Source: Thermotoga caldifontis AZM44c09
Lineage (GTDB): Bacteria; Thermotogota; Thermotogae; Thermotogales; DSM-5069
Length of the DNA stretch: 64,000 nt
Assembly: GCF_000828655.1 (NCBI RefSeq)
Contig: NZ_AP014509.1
Coordinates: 682,001-746,000 of the forward strand
Direction: 5' to 3'
A program made the translations under genes and the position numbers. Under the pieces are notes generated by a model. The model was given only the letters and a program-made list of their open reading frames with translations, was not told the DNA's origin and made no database searches. How positions within the stretch are numbered: position 1 is the first letter of the stretch; each line of letters opens with the position of its first letter. Shown here piece by piece: positions 13,785-23,453 of this stretch.

Positions 13785-15294
13785 ACTCCGTCCACCACTC
13801 GGTGTGTACCACTTTCAGTTTTTGTTCAACGAATCGTTCGATCTTCCTGAAAGATTCCTGCCAGTAAGTATCGTCCGAAGCGGGTTCCAAGAGATCCTCC
13901 ACCTGCGAAAAGAGTTCTTCGTTTTTCTTAGACGACCGCATGGGCCGTCTGGCTTGTAGAGCCCTCGCGGCGCACATGAGTTCGATGGAAAGCAGGGTTT
14001 CGACGTTTTTGAGAACCTTCATGAGCTTCAGACACGCGTTCATGCCCATGCTCACGTGATCCTCCTGGAAACCGCTCGTCGGAATGGTGTCGACCGAGGC
14101 AGGGTGCGACAGGACCTTGTTTTCGTTGCAGAGTGCGGCGGCGGTGTACTGCCATATCATGAACCCGGAATTGACGCCGGCTTCTCCGAAGGCGAGGAAA
14201 GGGGGTAAGCCCTCGTTAAGTTTTGGGTTGAGGAGCCTGTCTATCCTGCGTTCGACCATGTTTCCAAGGTCTGTCAAGGCTATGCACAGGAAATCCGCCG
14301 CGAGAGCGAGGGGCTCTCCATGGAAGTTACCCTGCGAGATCAGTCTGTCTCCGTAGACGATCGGGTTGTCCGTCACAGAGTTTATCTCATCCTCAACGAC
14401 CTTCTTCGCGAAAAACAGTACGTCGAGAACCGCTCCGTGAACCTGTGGTATGCAGCGAAGCGAGTAGGGATCCTGAACTCTGGGACAATCTACATGTGAA
14501 GCTCTGAGCTCGCTGCCTTCGAACCTTTCTCGCAAAAGTCTGGCCACGATGCCCTGGCCACGGTGCCTTCTGGTTTTTGCCACAGCTTCGTCGTAAGCAT
14601 CCGGAGAGGCAAAAAGTACATCTGCGCTGAGCGCGGCAACTTCCGTCGAGAATCGCAGTAGGTTGAGGGCGTCGTTTATGACCAACGCCAGACAGGCCGA
14701 CATCGCCTGGGTACCGTTCACCAGGCTGAGTCCTTCTTTCTCCAACAGCTGGATAGGTTCGAAGTTGAACAGATGCAAAACTTCCCTGGTCGGTCTTGGT
14801 ACGCCGTTGATGAGCACCTCCCCTTCTCCTATGAGCACGAGCGCGATGTGTGCCAAAGGCGCAAGATCGCCGCTTGCGCCCACGGATCCCTTCGATGGTA
14901 CGTAGGGTACGATCGATTTGTTCAGAAGCTCGCACAGCTTTTCGACGACGATGGGTCTCACTCCAGAATGACCGAGTGCCAGCGTGTGAGCCCTCGTCAG
15001 TATGATCGCACGGACCACGTCTTCTGCCAGAGCTTCCCCCACCCCACAGGCGTGAGACAGGAGTATGTTTCTCTGTAATGAGAGCAACCTCTCTTTGGGT
15101 ATCTTAACGGTGGCGAACGCCCCGAACCCGGTGTTCACACCGTACACAGGCTTTTCCGAACCAACGATCCTTTCAACGAGACATCTTGAAGCCTTCATTC
15201 TTTCGATTGTTGACGGGGCCAGCAACACCTGTTCGTTGTATCTCGCGACTTTAACGAGTTCCCTCACATCGAGATCGTGCTCACCCAAAAGCAA
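13777..15294 (-). CDS. hutH: Histidine ammonia-lyase
   Basis: Removes ammonia from histidine to give urocanate, the first step of histidine breakdown. The ASG tripeptide that forms the MIO cofactor is at residues 140-142 in GSVGASGDLAPLAH, with the conserved YGVNTGFG at 51-58, and GNFHGEPLALAAD and QEDHVSMG further on. Length (505) is normal for the aromatic amino acid lyase family; histidine rather than phenylalanine or tyrosine is the likely substrate from overall likeness. No hutU, hutI or hutG is present in the window, so the pathway may be elsewhere or incomplete. TTG 15294 is the start, with GGGGTGA upstream. Confidence 0.88.
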   Translation of the reverse strand: MLLGEHDLDVRELVKVARYNEQVLLAPSTIERMKASRCLVERIVGSEKPVYGVNTGFGAFATVKIPKERLLSLQRNILLSHACGVGEALAEDVVRAIILTRAHTLALGHSGVRPIVVEKLCELLNKSIVPYVPSKGSVGASGDLAPLAHIALVLIGEGEVLINGVPRPTREVLHLFNFEPIQLLEKEGLSLVNGTQAMSACLALVINDALNLLRFSTEVAALSADVLFASPDAYDEAVAKTRRHRGQGIVARLLRERFEGSELRASHVDCPRVQDPYSLRCIPQVHGAVLDVLFFAKKVVEDEINSVTDNPIVYGDRLISQGNFHGEPLALAADFLCIALTDLGNMVERRIDRLLNPKLNEGLPPFLAFGEAGVNSGFMIWQYTAAALCNENKVLSHPASVDTIPTSGFQEDHVSMGMNACLKLMKVLKNVETLLSIELMCAARALQARRPMRSSKKNEELFSQVEDLLEPASDDTYWQESFRKIERFVEQKLKVVHTEWWTEYE

Positions 15295-15315
15295 GATGCC
15301 ATCACCCCAACAGGA

Positions 15316-15343
15316 AATTTATCACACGACGAGTGAAAGACAA
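15316..15343 (-). promoter_or_regulatory. Promoter of hutH
   Basis: The minus strand carries TTGTCT (complement of 15338-15343), a 16-base spacer and TAAATT (complement of 15316-15321), preceded by TGA for an extended -10. It lies 22 bases before the hutH start in the divergent region shared with the cell division operon. Confidence 0.6.
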
Positions 15344-15359
15344 AAATTTGTATTCCTTG

Positions 15360-15368
15360 TGATATCAT
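15360..15368 (+). promoter_or_regulatory. Extended -10 element for the zapA-murI operon
   Basis: TGATATCAT at 15360-15368 fits TG, one base, TATCAT. It lies about 38 bases before the TTG start of the coiled-coil gene. A clear -35 is not seen. It is one of several TGATAnnAT elements in the window. Confidence 0.45.
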
Positions 15369-15406
15369 TATTCGTGAAAAAGCACACTGGAGAGGGGTGT
15401 GCGAGT

Positions 15407-15637
15407 TTGGACAGGATCGCCGAACTCGAGGAACTCATCGATAAGCTTTTAGAAGATTACAAACGCTTGAAGGAGGAGAACGAGCAGCTCTGGAGCCAGA
15501 TGAACGAGGTGCTCAGCAAGCTCGAACGGGTGGAAAATGAAAAGAGAGAGTTGGAAAAGCTGGTGGAGACCTACAGGAACACGATGAATTCGCTGGTGGA
15601 AAAGCTTCAGAAAATGATAAGTATGGCGGGGAATTGA
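15407..15637 (+). CDS. Small coiled-coil protein upstream of ZapA
   Basis: A 76-residue protein that is almost entirely a predicted coiled coil: LDRIAELEELIDKLLEDYKR and onward has leucines and other hydrophobic residues in heptad spacing with many Glu and Lys. I chose TTG 15407 since AGGGGTG sits seven bases before it; the open frame upstream is non-coding hydrophobic sequence antisense to hutH. It is followed after 5 bases by a ZapA-like gene. Enterobacterial ZapB is also a short all-coiled-coil partner of ZapA, so a ZapB-like role is possible, but coiled coils are poor evidence for homology. Confidence 0.7.
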   Translation: MDRIAELEELIDKLLEDYKRLKEENEQLWSQMNEVLSKLERVENEKRELEKLVETYRNTMNSLVEKLQKMISMAGN

Positions 15638-15642
15638 TTGCC

Positions 15643-15900
15643 ATGAAAAGGACTCTGACGCTCAAGCTGGGTGAGAAATCTTACGAGTTGTTGACGGACG
15701 CGTCTGAAGAAGCTGTGCTCGCGGTGGTCAACAGGATACAGAATCAGTTTGCCCAGATCAGAAATGATTCCCCGGATGCCAGTCTGGACGAGATTTTGGT
15801 AGTGATGCTCGCAAACTCGGTTTTGAACGAGATACGTTACGAAGAAACTATCTCGAGAATAACCAACAGGCTCAAGAATTTTGTACCCCACAAGAGGTGA
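15643..15900 (+). CDS. zapA: Cell division protein ZapA-like
   Basis: An 85-residue protein with the ZapA fold signature: a short beta-rich start (LTLKLGEKSYELLTDASEE) and a long helix (VLAVVNRIQNQFAQIR ... IRYEETISRITNRLKN). ZapA binds FtsZ and bundles its filaments at the division site in the cytoplasm. ATG 15643 is taken as the start; TTG 15634 in the same frame is possible. It is in an operon with the coiled-coil gene before it and murI after it, which ties division to wall synthesis. Its stop codon TGA forms part of the murI ribosome binding site. Confidence 0.75.
   Translation: MKRTLTLKLGEKSYELLTDASEEAVLAVVNRIQNQFAQIRNDSPDASLDEILVVMLANSVLNEIRYEETISRITNRLKNFVPHKR
15894..15900 (+). promoter_or_regulatory. 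Shine-Dalgarno fixing the murI CTG start
   Basis: GAGGTGA, overlapping the zapA stop codon, lies six bases before CTG 15907. With the in-frame TGA at 15898 it leaves CTG as the most likely start codon for murI. Confidence 0.65.
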
Positions 15901-15906
15901 TTCTCC

Positions 15907-16665
15907 CTGAAGGTAGGGCTTTTCGACTCGGGGTTGGGTGGCCTCACAGTTCTATTGCGGCTCGCCGAGCACGGAATAGGTTCGGAGTACGTGTATCTCG
16001 CCGATACGGGCCGGGCACCCTTCGGTACGAAGAAGATCGAGGAGATCAGGGACATCGCGCTGGACTGTGTCAGTTTTCTGTTCAAGAGGGGTGCGGATGT
16101 GGTGATCTCAGCGTGCAACACGGCCCAAGCCGCTTTGATGGTTTCCAACGCTCAACCTCGGGAGAACTTTTTTGGCATCCTCGATTTCGATTTACCGACT
16201 GGTTTGAGAAGAGTGGGTGTGCTGGCGACCGTGACGACAGTGAAGAGCGGTATCTACTATAAAAAGTTGAGCGATGCGGGTGTTGAGGTGATCCAGCGTC
16301 CGTGTCAGGAACTGGTCACGGCGATCGAATCTTTCGCCCCGGATACCGAGATCGAACGCATCGTGAGCGAGGCCGTGTTTCCTTTTCGCAAGGAAGGAGT
16401 TGACGCGATAATTCTTGGTTGCACACATTTCCCGCTGGTCAAGCACGTTTTTGAGAAATTTTGCGATGGAATCTCGGTGCTCGACCCGGCTGAACTTCTG
16501 GCTGAAAAGCTCAAAGAGATCTTTCCTGAAAGCACCGATCGCGCAGTGCGCGTCACCTTCTGTGTCACGTCTGACGCGAAAACTTTCTGTGAGAAGCTGA
16601 AGCGGTACTTTTCGCATCTTCCTTACACGGTCGAGGAATTTTCATGGGGTGAAGTAAAAGAGTGA
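15907..16665 (+). CDS. murI: Glutamate racemase, apparent CTG start
   Basis: Interconverts L- and D-glutamate to supply D-Glu for peptidoglycan. The essential FDSGLGG motif (Asp7, Ser8) is at the very N-terminus, the catalytic Cys70 is in SACNTAQ and Cys172 in GCTHFPLV, so the active site is complete. The first standard start codon in frame (TTG 15934) would remove the FDSG motif, and an in-frame TGA lies at 15898. Between them only CTG 15907 is a reasonable start, six bases after GAGGTGA, giving a 252-residue protein. It shares the frame of zapA, so rare read-through could fuse the two. Its end overlaps rapZ by four bases. Confidence 0.9.
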   Translation: MKVGLFDSGLGGLTVLLRLAEHGIGSEYVYLADTGRAPFGTKKIEEIRDIALDCVSFLFKRGADVVISACNTAQAALMVSNAQPRENFFGILDFDLPTGLRRVGVLATVTTVKSGIYYKKLSDAGVEVIQRPCQELVTAIESFAPDTEIERIVSEAVFPFRKEGVDAIILGCTHFPLVKHVFEKFCDGISVLDPAELLAEKLKEIFPESTDRAVRVTFCVTSDAKTFCEKLKRYFSHLPYTVEEFSWGEVKE

Positions 16666-17498
16666 AGCGAATAGTCGTAGTATCTGGCCTTTCCGGTGCT
16701 GGCAAAAGTACAGCGATAAGAGTCCTCGAAGATCTCGATTTTTTCTGCATAGACAACCTTCCCCCATCGTTGCTGAACGACTTCATAACCGTCGTCATGA
16801 ATTCGTCTATAGACAAAGTCGCCCTCGTGCTCGATGTGAGGAGCGCCCAGTTCGGAGATCTGACGAGCGCGGTGATGAAGTTGTTGCGAACCTACGAGGG
16901 CTCTGTCACGGTGCTTTTTCTGGAAGCTTCGAAGGAGGAACTGATCAGAAGGTTCTCCGTGACTCGCAGAAAGCATCCTTTGGAAGGGAAGATGAGTTTA
17001 TCCGAAGCCATAGATGCGGAAAGGAAAATGCTCGAAGAGATAAGGAACGTATCGCTGATCATAGACACCACAGACATGGACATACAAACGCTCCGTGAGC
17101 GTGTCAGCAGCCTGCTGGCCTTCGAAAGGACATTCCTCATAAGACTGAGGAGCTTCGGTTTCAAGTACGGTTTACCCACCGACACGGATTTTCTGCTCGA
17201 TACTCGGTTCATGCCCAATCCTTACTATCGAGCGGAACTCGCTCCGCTGGATGGTCGTGATGAGAGGATCAGAGATTTCTTCCAGTCCCAGGAATGCGTA
17301 TCCGAGTACATAGATCACGCTGTGAACCTGATCCGGATCGCGGCCAGACAGTATGAGAAAGTTGGTAGAGCCAGCATGACTGTGTCTGTAGGTTGCACTG
17401 GCGGTAGGCACAGGTCCGTTTACGTTGTCGAACAGATAGCGGAGAAACTTTCAGGCGAGTTCAAGGTTGAGGTTGAACATCGGGATGTGAACAAATGA
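16662..17498 (+). CDS. rapZ: RNase adapter / nucleotide-binding protein RapZ (YvcJ)
   Basis: A 278-residue P-loop protein. Walker A is GLSGAGKST at residues 8-16 and the second part contains the conserved VSVGCTGGRHRSVYVVE block of the RapZ family. In E. coli RapZ senses glucosamine-6-phosphate and guides RNase E to the GlmZ RNA; in Bacillus the homologue YvcJ binds GTP. Its neighbours yvcK and whiA are the conserved partners in Gram-positive bacteria, so the YvcJ-YvcK-WhiA unit is intact. Start GTG 16662 overlaps the murI stop. Confidence 0.93.
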   Translation: MKRIVVVSGLSGAGKSTAIRVLEDLDFFCIDNLPPSLLNDFITVVMNSSIDKVALVLDVRSAQFGDLTSAVMKLLRTYEGSVTVLFLEASKEELIRRFSVTRRKHPLEGKMSLSEAIDAERKMLEEIRNVSLIIDTTDMDIQTLRERVSSLLAFERTFLIRLRSFGFKYGLPTDTDFLLDTRFMPNPYYRAELAPLDGRDERIRDFFQSQECVSEYIDHAVNLIRIAARQYEKVGRASMTVSVGCTGGRHRSVYVVEQIAEKLSGEFKVEVEHRDVNK

Positions 17499-18448
17499 AA
17501 GTGGTGGCCATAGGCGGTGGAACAGGCCTTTCGACCATCTTGAAGGGTTTGAAAAATAAAGGGATCCAACTCACCGCAGTGGTTGCCGTCACGGATGAGG
17601 GAGGCAGCTCCGGGAAAATCAGACAAGAGCTCAACGTGCCTCCACCCGGTGATGTGAGGAACAACATCATCGCCTTGGCGAAATCTGAAAGTTTGATGAG
17701 CAAACTCTTCTCTTACAGGTTCACCACGAACGGCACCCTTTCGGAGCACAGCGTTGGCAACATAATCCTTGCGGCCCTCACGATGATGACTGGAAGTTTC
17801 GCCAAGGCTGTGCGGTACGCTTCCGACATACTCGCTATCGAAGGAAAGGTGCTACCAGTGTGTGAGGAACTCATAAGACTGGTGGCGACATACAGCGATG
17901 GTTCCGTTGTTGTCGGAGAAACCGAGATAGCTAAAAAAGTTGACGCGAGGATCGTTTCTGTACACCTTGACAAAAAAGCGCGTGCCCTTGAAGAGGTGAT
18001 ACAGGAAATCTCTGAGGCGAACGCGATCGTGCTCGGTCCAGGTAGCCTCTACACGAGCGTTATCACCAACCTTCTGGTTGAGGGCGTCACCGAGGCTGTA
18101 CGCAGCAACGAGAGGGCGAAAAAGATCTACATAGCGAACATCATGACGCAACCTGGTGAGACCATCGGTTACAGCCTGGAAGATCATGTGCTGGAGGTGG
18201 AACGGTACTTGGGGACCGAGCTGGATCACATCATCGCCAACAGAGCGACACCATCGCAGGATGTGCTGGAATCGTACGCGAAACAGCGTTCAGAACCGGT
18301 GTTACCACGCGGCCCTGTGGACAAAAGGTACCATTTCTATGACCTTCTGAAAGTCACTTACGACGCGAACGATCCCAGGCCGAAGGCGCGGCACGACCCG
18401 GACAAAACCGCCAGGGTCGTGATAGATTTGCTCAGGGGTGGTCCCTGA
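17495..18448 (+). CDS. yvcK: YvcK/CofD-like protein (gluconeogenesis factor)
   Basis: A 317-residue protein of the UPF0052/CofD fold. The opening VVAIGGGTGLSTILKGLK, PPPGDVRNNIIALA and LGPGSLYTSVITNLLV are family signatures. In Bacillus YvcK binds UDP-sugars and is needed for wall synthesis and shape under gluconeogenic growth; in mycobacteria the homologue CuvA has a similar envelope role. It overlaps rapZ by four bases and directly precedes whiA with no gap. Confidence 0.93.
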   Translation: MKVVAIGGGTGLSTILKGLKNKGIQLTAVVAVTDEGGSSGKIRQELNVPPPGDVRNNIIALAKSESLMSKLFSYRFTTNGTLSEHSVGNIILAALTMMTGSFAKAVRYASDILAIEGKVLPVCEELIRLVATYSDGSVVVGETEIAKKVDARIVSVHLDKKARALEEVIQEISEANAIVLGPGSLYTSVITNLLVEGVTEAVRSNERAKKIYIANIMTQPGETIGYSLEDHVLEVERYLGTELDHIIANRATPSQDVLESYAKQRSEPVLPRGPVDKRYHFYDLLKVTYDANDPRPKARHDPDKTARVVIDLLRGGP

Positions 18449-19378
18449 ATGAAGAATGCGGGTAACTTTTCCGAATTCGTTCGAAACGAACTCTGCTCTC
18501 TGAACGTTGAAGATCAGATGTTTGCGATGAGTGAAGCGTACGGCTTTGTCAAGGCGAGGGGTTCTTTGAACATTTCACGTTCCGGAACAGAGCTTCTACT
18601 CAGATTTCCGAACATTCAAACTGCGCGCAGGTTCCTGAAGCTGTTGAAGGCTCTTTCAATAGGAGATTACCGAATGGTCGTTCTCTCCAGCAAAGGGTTG
18701 TGGCCGGCCAGGGGAGCGGAAATCAGGCTCGAAATGAGCTTCCTGGAAAAAATCGGTGTGAGAGAATCTCTGTGGGAAAACATGGTTGAACGGAACGATC
18801 CCGCGATGTTTGGAGCCTTCTTGAGGGGATTTTACCTGGGTTGTGGTTCTATTCTGAATCCCACGCGTACGTATCACTGGGAACTCACCTACCACGATGG
18901 GAAATTTCTGGAAGAGATAGCTGACGTTCTGAGCCATACCTTCGGTTTAGAACCAAAGATCAGACGTATCAGACACACCTATCGACTCTTGTTGAGAAGA
19001 GCACAGGACGTTGTGGAAGTCCTGCACCTGATCGGCGCCGTGGAGGCTGCCAGCTATATCGAGGAACTCGTTCAGCAACGTTCCATCGCGGCTGATGTTA
19101 ACAGAAGTATGAATTTCATTTCTGCGAATGCTGATAGAATAGGTGAGAGTACGATAGAACAGTTGAAAGCCATAAGGATCATAGAGGAAACTGTAGGTAT
19201 AGATTCGCTGGATGAGGAGCTGAAACAGCTCGCAAAGTTGAGGCTGGAAAATGAAGATCTGAGCCTGAGGGAACTCGGCGAGCTCATGACACCGAAGATG
19301 AGCAAATCGATGGTTTACTCAAGGATGAAAAAGATCATGAATATAGCTAAAAATCTGGATCGGGAGCGAGTACAATGA
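18449..19378 (+). CDS. whiA: DNA-binding protein WhiA
   Basis: WhiA, 309 residues, joins an N-terminal LAGLIDADG-like domain ([19 protein letters not shown], lacking the catalytic acids of homing endonucleases) to a C-terminal helix-turn-helix ([25 protein letters not shown]). In Streptomyces it controls sporulation division genes and in Bacillus it affects FtsZ ring formation and chromosome segregation. In Thermotoga the protein is known structurally, but its targets are not. It follows yvcK without a gap and its stop overlaps nrdR. Confidence 0.95.
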   Translation: MKNAGNFSEFVRNELCSLNVEDQMFAMSEAYGFVKARGSLNISRSGTELLLRFPNIQTARRFLKLLKALSIGDYRMVVLSSKGLWPARGAEIRLEMSFLEKIGVRESLWENMVERNDPAMFGAFLRGFYLGCGSILNPTRTYHWELTYHDGKFLEEIADVLSHTFGLEPKIRRIRHTYRLLLRRAQDVVEVLHLIGAVEAASYIEELVQQRSIAADVNRSMNFISANADRIGESTIEQLKAIRIIEETVGIDSLDEELKQLAKLRLENEDLSLRELGELMTPKMSKSMVYSRMKKIMNIAKNLDRERVQ

Positions 19379-19842
19379 AATGTCCGTACTGCGGACATCC
19401 CGACAGCAGGGTTCTCGACTCGAGACCTACCCTGGATGGTACGGCAATAAGACGCAGAAGGGAATGTTTGGAATGCGGCGCTCGCTTTACAACGTACGAG
19501 CGTTATGAGCTTCTTCCGATCATCGTTGTTAAAAAGGATGGAAGAAGGGAGACCTTTGATAGGAACAAAGTTTTGAACGGGGTTCTGAAAGCGTGCGAGA
19601 AGAGGCCCGTACCATACGAAACGCTGGAGAAACTCGTGGAGGAAGTCGAGCTCACGATACAGAAGATGGGTTATACGGAAGTTCCTTCTAAGGTGATCGG
19701 TGAGCTGGTCATGCAGAAGCTCAAGAACATAGATCAAGTCGCGTACGTGAGGTTTGCGTCGGTTTACAAAGATTTCAGGGAAATAGACCAATTTCTGGAA
19801 ATCGTGAAAGAACTGAAAAAGAGCGAGGAGGGAAAAGCATGA
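19375..19842 (+). CDS. nrdR: Transcriptional repressor NrdR
   Basis: NrdR senses dATP/ATP and represses ribonucleotide reductase genes. The 155-residue protein has an N-terminal zinc ribbon ([13 protein letters not shown] ... CLECGARF, four Cys) and an ATP-cone domain ([26 protein letters not shown]). It overlaps whiA and greA by four bases on each side. I saw no reductase gene or NrdR box in the window, so its targets lie elsewhere. Confidence 0.97.
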   Translation: MKCPYCGHPDSRVLDSRPTLDGTAIRRRRECLECGARFTTYERYELLPIIVVKKDGRRETFDRNKVLNGVLKACEKRPVPYETLEKLVEEVELTIQKMGYTEVPSKVIGELVMQKLKNIDQVAYVRFASVYKDFREIDQFLEIVKELKKSEEGKA

Positions 19843-20312
19843 AAAAGAACGTGATCAAGCTCACTAAGGAAGGTTACGAAGCGCTCAAGCAGGAGTTGGA
19901 GAGTCTGAGACATAAGCTCATGTACGAAATCTCTCAGCGTATAAAGGAAGCGAGAGAGCTCGGTGATCTTGCTGAAAACGCAGAGTACGATGAGGCGAAA
20001 AACGAGCAAGGCAGGATCAGTGGCAGAATCGCTGAGCTGGAAGAGATCCTGAACAACGCTGAGATCATAGAATCAACGGAGTCGGATGTTGTCTCCATCG
20101 GCTCCTGGGTGGTGATCAAGAACCTCAACACGGGTGAAGAGAGGACGATAAGGCTCGTCAACCCACAGGAATCGGACATCTTTTCGAACAAGGTGAGCGT
20201 AGATTCGCCCGTGGGCAGGGTGCTCTTGGGCAAAAGGATCGGCGAGGTAGTTCGTTTGAAAACACCGGCAGGACAGGTGAGATACGAAATAATAGGTATA
20301 AGGACGGAATGA
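19839..20312 (+). CDS. greA: Transcription elongation factor GreA
   Basis: GreA rescues backtracked RNA polymerase by helping it cut the RNA 3' end. The N-terminal coiled coil carries the tip acids in [16 protein letters not shown], and the C-terminal FKBP-like domain ends with [20 protein letters not shown]. Length of 157 is standard. It overlaps nrdR by four bases and is nine bases from lysS, an order seen in other bacteria. Confidence 0.98.
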   Translation: MKKNVIKLTKEGYEALKQELESLRHKLMYEISQRIKEARELGDLAENAEYDEAKNEQGRISGRIAELEEILNNAEIIESTESDVVSIGSWVVIKNLNTGEERTIRLVNPQESDIFSNKVSVDSPVGRVLLGKRIGEVVRLKTPAGQVRYEIIGIRTE

Positions 20313-20321
20313 GGTGATCGT

Positions 20322-21827
20322 GTGGCTCACGAGATCCGCAATCAGAAACTGCAGAAAATAAGTGAAGTAAGGAAAATAGGGATCAATCCCTATCCTTACA
20401 GGTTCGAAAAAACTCACTCGAGCGGCCAGATACGGGAAAAGTTCGGACATTTGAATCCATCAGAGGTTCTTGAAAACGAAAAAATCGCCACCGCGGGCCG
20501 CATAATGACCATCAGACTGCACGGAAAATCCTGTTTCTTCACCATTAAGGATTTCGATGGGAGGATCCAGGCCTACATCAAGCAGGATGCGGTCGGTGAA
20601 GCCGCCTACGAATTTTTCAAAAAGTACATCGACGCTGGTGACATCATCGGAATCAAGGGTTTCCCGTTCAAGAGCAGGACCGGTGAGCTGACGATATTCG
20701 TCGAGGAGTTTCAACTTTTGAGCAAGGCTGTGAGACCCCTTCCGGAGAAATGGCACGGGCTTAAGGATAAAGAGCTGGCGTACAGGCAGAGGTACGTCGA
20801 TATGATCGCGAACGACAGCACCATAGAAAGGTTCAAGATCAGATACAGAGCCATAGCCTTCATCAGACAGTTCCTCACGGAGAGAGGATTCGTGGAAGTC
20901 GAAACGCCCATCTTGAACTTCATACCCGGCGGTGGAAGTGCGAAACCCTTCGTAACGAGGCTGGAAGCACTCGATTGTGATGTTTATCTCAGAATCGCTC
21001 CGGAGCTTCACTTGAAACGTTACATAGTCGGCGGTTTCGAGAAGGTTTTCGAGATAGGAAAGAACTTCAGGAACGAGGGAATATCCTATAAGCACAGTCC
21101 AGAGTTCACATCGATCGAGATATATCAGGCCTATGCCGATTACAGCGATATGATGGAACTCACCGAGCAGATGGTTTCGAGTCTTGTCCATCACCTTTTT
21201 GGCACCTACAGGATCCGTTACCAGGGTGTTGAACTCGATTTCACACCACCGTGGAGACGCATAAGAATGCACGAGTTCATCAAAGAAAAACTTGGGGTGG
21301 ACATTCTTGAGGACAGTGATGAGCAGCTGTACTCTTACTTGAAGGAAAGGGGTGTCGAACCAGAGCTCAAGGTCAGGGGCAAGATGATCGAGAAGCTGTG
21401 GGACCTCGTCGAAGATCAGATCGTTCAGCCGACCTTCCTGATGGACCACCCGGTCGAGATATCACCACTGGCGAAGAGACACAGGCAAGATCCCAGACTC
21501 ACTGAGAGGTTTGAGCCCATCGTTTGTGGTATGGAGCTCGGTAACGCTTTCAGCGAATTGAACGATCCTCAAGAGCAACTGGAACGTTTCTTAGCGCAGG
21601 CGAAGCTCCTCGAAGCCGGTGATAAGGAAGCACACCGATTGGACTGGGATTTCGTGAGGGCGCTGGAGTACGGCATGCCTCCGACGGGTGGTTTGGGTAT
21701 AGGCATAGATAGGCTCATCATGCTTCTGACGGATTCACCCTCAATAAGGGACGTTATCGCGTTCCCACTCGTCAGCCAGCGTTTGGATGAAGCCTTGGAT
21801 GAAGAAGAAGGGAGTGCTGGGTCATGA
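20322..21827 (+). CDS. lysS: Lysyl-tRNA synthetase, class II
   Basis: Charges tRNA-Lys. The 501-residue protein has an N-terminal OB-fold anticodon domain ([21 protein letters not shown]) and a class II core with motif 1 around FVEVETPIL, motif 2 [21 protein letters not shown] and motif 3 [16 protein letters not shown] 20322 is preceded by GAGGTGATC. Its stop overlaps the next gene by four bases. Confidence 0.97.
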   Translation: MAHEIRNQKLQKISEVRKIGINPYPYRFEKTHSSGQIREKFGHLNPSEVLENEKIATAGRIMTIRLHGKSCFFTIKDFDGRIQAYIKQDAVGEAAYEFFKKYIDAGDIIGIKGFPFKSRTGELTIFVEEFQLLSKAVRPLPEKWHGLKDKELAYRQRYVDMIANDSTIERFKIRYRAIAFIRQFLTERGFVEVETPILNFIPGGGSAKPFVTRLEALDCDVYLRIAPELHLKRYIVGGFEKVFEIGKNFRNEGISYKHSPEFTSIEIYQAYADYSDMMELTEQMVSSLVHHLFGTYRIRYQGVELDFTPPWRRIRMHEFIKEKLGVDILEDSDEQLYSYLKERGVEPELKVRGKMIEKLWDLVEDQIVQPTFLMDHPVEISPLAKRHRQDPRLTERFEPIVCGMELGNAFSELNDPQEQLERFLAQAKLLEAGDKEAHRLDWDFVRALEYGMPPTGGLGIGIDRLIMLLTDSPSIRDVIAFPLVSQRLDEALDEEEGSAGS

Positions 21828-23428
21828 GGGAATGGTTCAAGAAGTGGCAGAACGTCATTGTCTGGATCATTGCGGCTTCGTTCATCGCGGGAATCGCTTG
21901 GTGGTCGGTCGCAGAGTACATATCCGCGAGGTCCAGAAGCAGCGAAGCTGAAGTGGAAGCGGTAGGATACGTGGTCGTCGGTGGGCAGATACCGAAAGAT
22001 TCCTGGAGCAGGGTTTCAAGGATCGAACTAGAATCGGAGTATTCAAACTTCCTTGCGAACTATGGAGTGGGGAGTTTTGATCCATTGTTCGAAGAGCCCC
22101 CACAGAAGGCCAATTTGCTGAAGGAAATGTTGAAGGAACGTGCCATTTTACTGTACGCGAAAGAAAACAAGCTCTTGCCGGCGAAGAAGGAGATCGAGGC
22201 CAAGCTCGAAGAATATGTGAACGAAATAAAGAAAAATGAAGCGTTCGCGCAGTACGTCAAACAGCGTTTCGGTTCGGTTGAGACTTACGTGGACAAGATG
22301 TTGAAGCCGTCGGTAGAAAAACAGATGATCCTCGACAAGGTGAAGAACAAAGTGGCAGATATCAGCGAAGATGAAATGAAGAAGTACTTCGAGGAACACT
22401 TCGAGGATATCAGGAACAGGTACGACTCGGCCAACCTTGACGTGGCATGGTTTGAGAAAGAAGAAGATGCGAAAAAGTTCGTCTCGATGCTGTCGAACTT
22501 GACGTTCGACCAGGCTGCGAGTCAGATGAACCTTGAAACGACGCCTTTGAACAACTTTAAGAGGGGTATCTTTGATAAAGAAATCGATGAAAAGCTGTTC
22601 TCCGCAACTCCGAACAGCGTCGTCGGTCCCTTCAAGCTGTCCGATCTCTGGCTCGTGGTACGGGTGAAAGATGTTACGACCATTAAAGATTTTGCGAGCT
22701 TTGCGCTCAGCGAGTTTTACGAAACAGAGCGATCCACCCTTCAGAACGAAGCGATGGAGAAATGGTACGAAGAATACGTGAAAAACAAGAGCATCGAGCT
22801 TCGCATAGTCGACGAGGTTTTGTCCTACTGGGACAGGATCAGCGAAGCTGCCAGTCAATCCGAGCTGGTGGAACTCGAAAAGGAGCTTGCAAAGAAGATC
22901 TTTCTCGAAGATGGAAGTGTGTCTCCCGAAGCACCAGATACACTCAAGAGCGCCTACGTTGTGCTCGCTGAGAAGATGGAGGATTTGGGTGACGTGGAAG
23001 AAAATCTCAAGGGCAAGAAGCAAGCCCTGGTACGTTACCTTTATGAACAGTACCCATCGTTGCTGCAGGTGGCCAGAAGGATGTACGAGATCGATAGAAA
23101 AGATCCCCAGATCAAATACAATTACTTCACGCAGCTCTATTCGGCCATCAAACCTTACATCTCGATCGTGGGTGCTCAGACGTTGCTTCAAAGCATACTC
23201 GAAATAGAAGCTGGACTGGCTTCAATAGTTCTGGATACATCCGTGGCGACGGAACTGCGCACCAGCGCCTGTTACAATCTTTACGATTTGTCAAAGGAGC
23301 TAAAGGACGCAACGTCTGCCAAGTTCTATCTCGATCAGCTCCAGAGACTCAACCCCAACTACATAGACTTTGAGGCGGCGATGAAAGAGCTCGAAGAAAT
23401 GTCACAGAGCTCTTCACAGCAAAAATGA
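21824..23428 (+). CDS. SurA/PpiD-like membrane-anchored chaperone or peptidyl-prolyl isomerase
   Basis: A 534-residue protein with one N-terminal membrane helix (about residues 10-32) and the rest outside the cytoplasm. The region from about residue 60 resembles the SurA_N/PpiD helical chaperone domain, and residues 190-300 may be a degenerate parvulin domain ([21 protein letters not shown], then [18 protein letters not shown]). The last 200 residues are helical repeats of TPR type. A folding role for exported proteins under the toga is likely; isomerase activity is uncertain. It is the last gene of the plus-strand operon, followed by a terminator. Confidence 0.7.
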   Translation: MREWFKKWQNVIVWIIAASFIAGIAWWSVAEYISARSRSSEAEVEAVGYVVVGGQIPKDSWSRVSRIELESEYSNFLANYGVGSFDPLFEEPPQKANLLKEMLKERAILLYAKENKLLPAKKEIEAKLEEYVNEIKKNEAFAQYVKQRFGSVETYVDKMLKPSVEKQMILDKVKNKVADISEDEMKKYFEEHFEDIRNRYDSANLDVAWFEKEEDAKKFVSMLSNLTFDQAASQMNLETTPLNNFKRGIFDKEIDEKLFSATPNSVVGPFKLSDLWLVVRVKDVTTIKDFASFALSEFYETERSTLQNEAMEKWYEEYVKNKSIELRIVDEVLSYWDRISEAASQSELVELEKELAKKIFLEDGSVSPEAPDTLKSAYVVLAEKMEDLGDVEENLKGKKQALVRYLYEQYPSLLQVARRMYEIDRKDPQIKYNYFTQLYSAIKPYISIVGAQTLLQSILEIEAGLASIVLDTSVATELRTSACYNLYDLSKELKDATSAKFYLDQLQRLNPNYIDFEAAMKELEEMSQSSSQQK

Positions 23429-23430
23429 AA

Positions 23431-23453
23431 GTGGGCCTTCGGGCCCACTTTTT
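23431..23453 (+). terminator. Intrinsic terminator of the zapA-lysS operon
   Basis: GTGGGCC-TTCG-GGCCCAC followed by TTTTT begins two bases after the chaperone gene stop. The T-run abuts the 3' end of tRNA-Gln on the other strand. The complementary strand also has a T-rich stretch after the stem, so the hairpin may end both transcripts. Confidence 0.9.

Noticed and set aside
18449-19378. Homing endonuclease
   Set aside because: The LAGLIDADG-like part belongs to WhiA, which lacks the catalytic acids and carries the C-terminal WhiA helix-turn-helix.
22148-23191. A 347-residue minus-strand frame opposite the SurA-like gene
   Set aside because: Antisense of a well-supported gene; its composition is rich in His, Phe and Leu as expected from complementing Glu and Lys codons.
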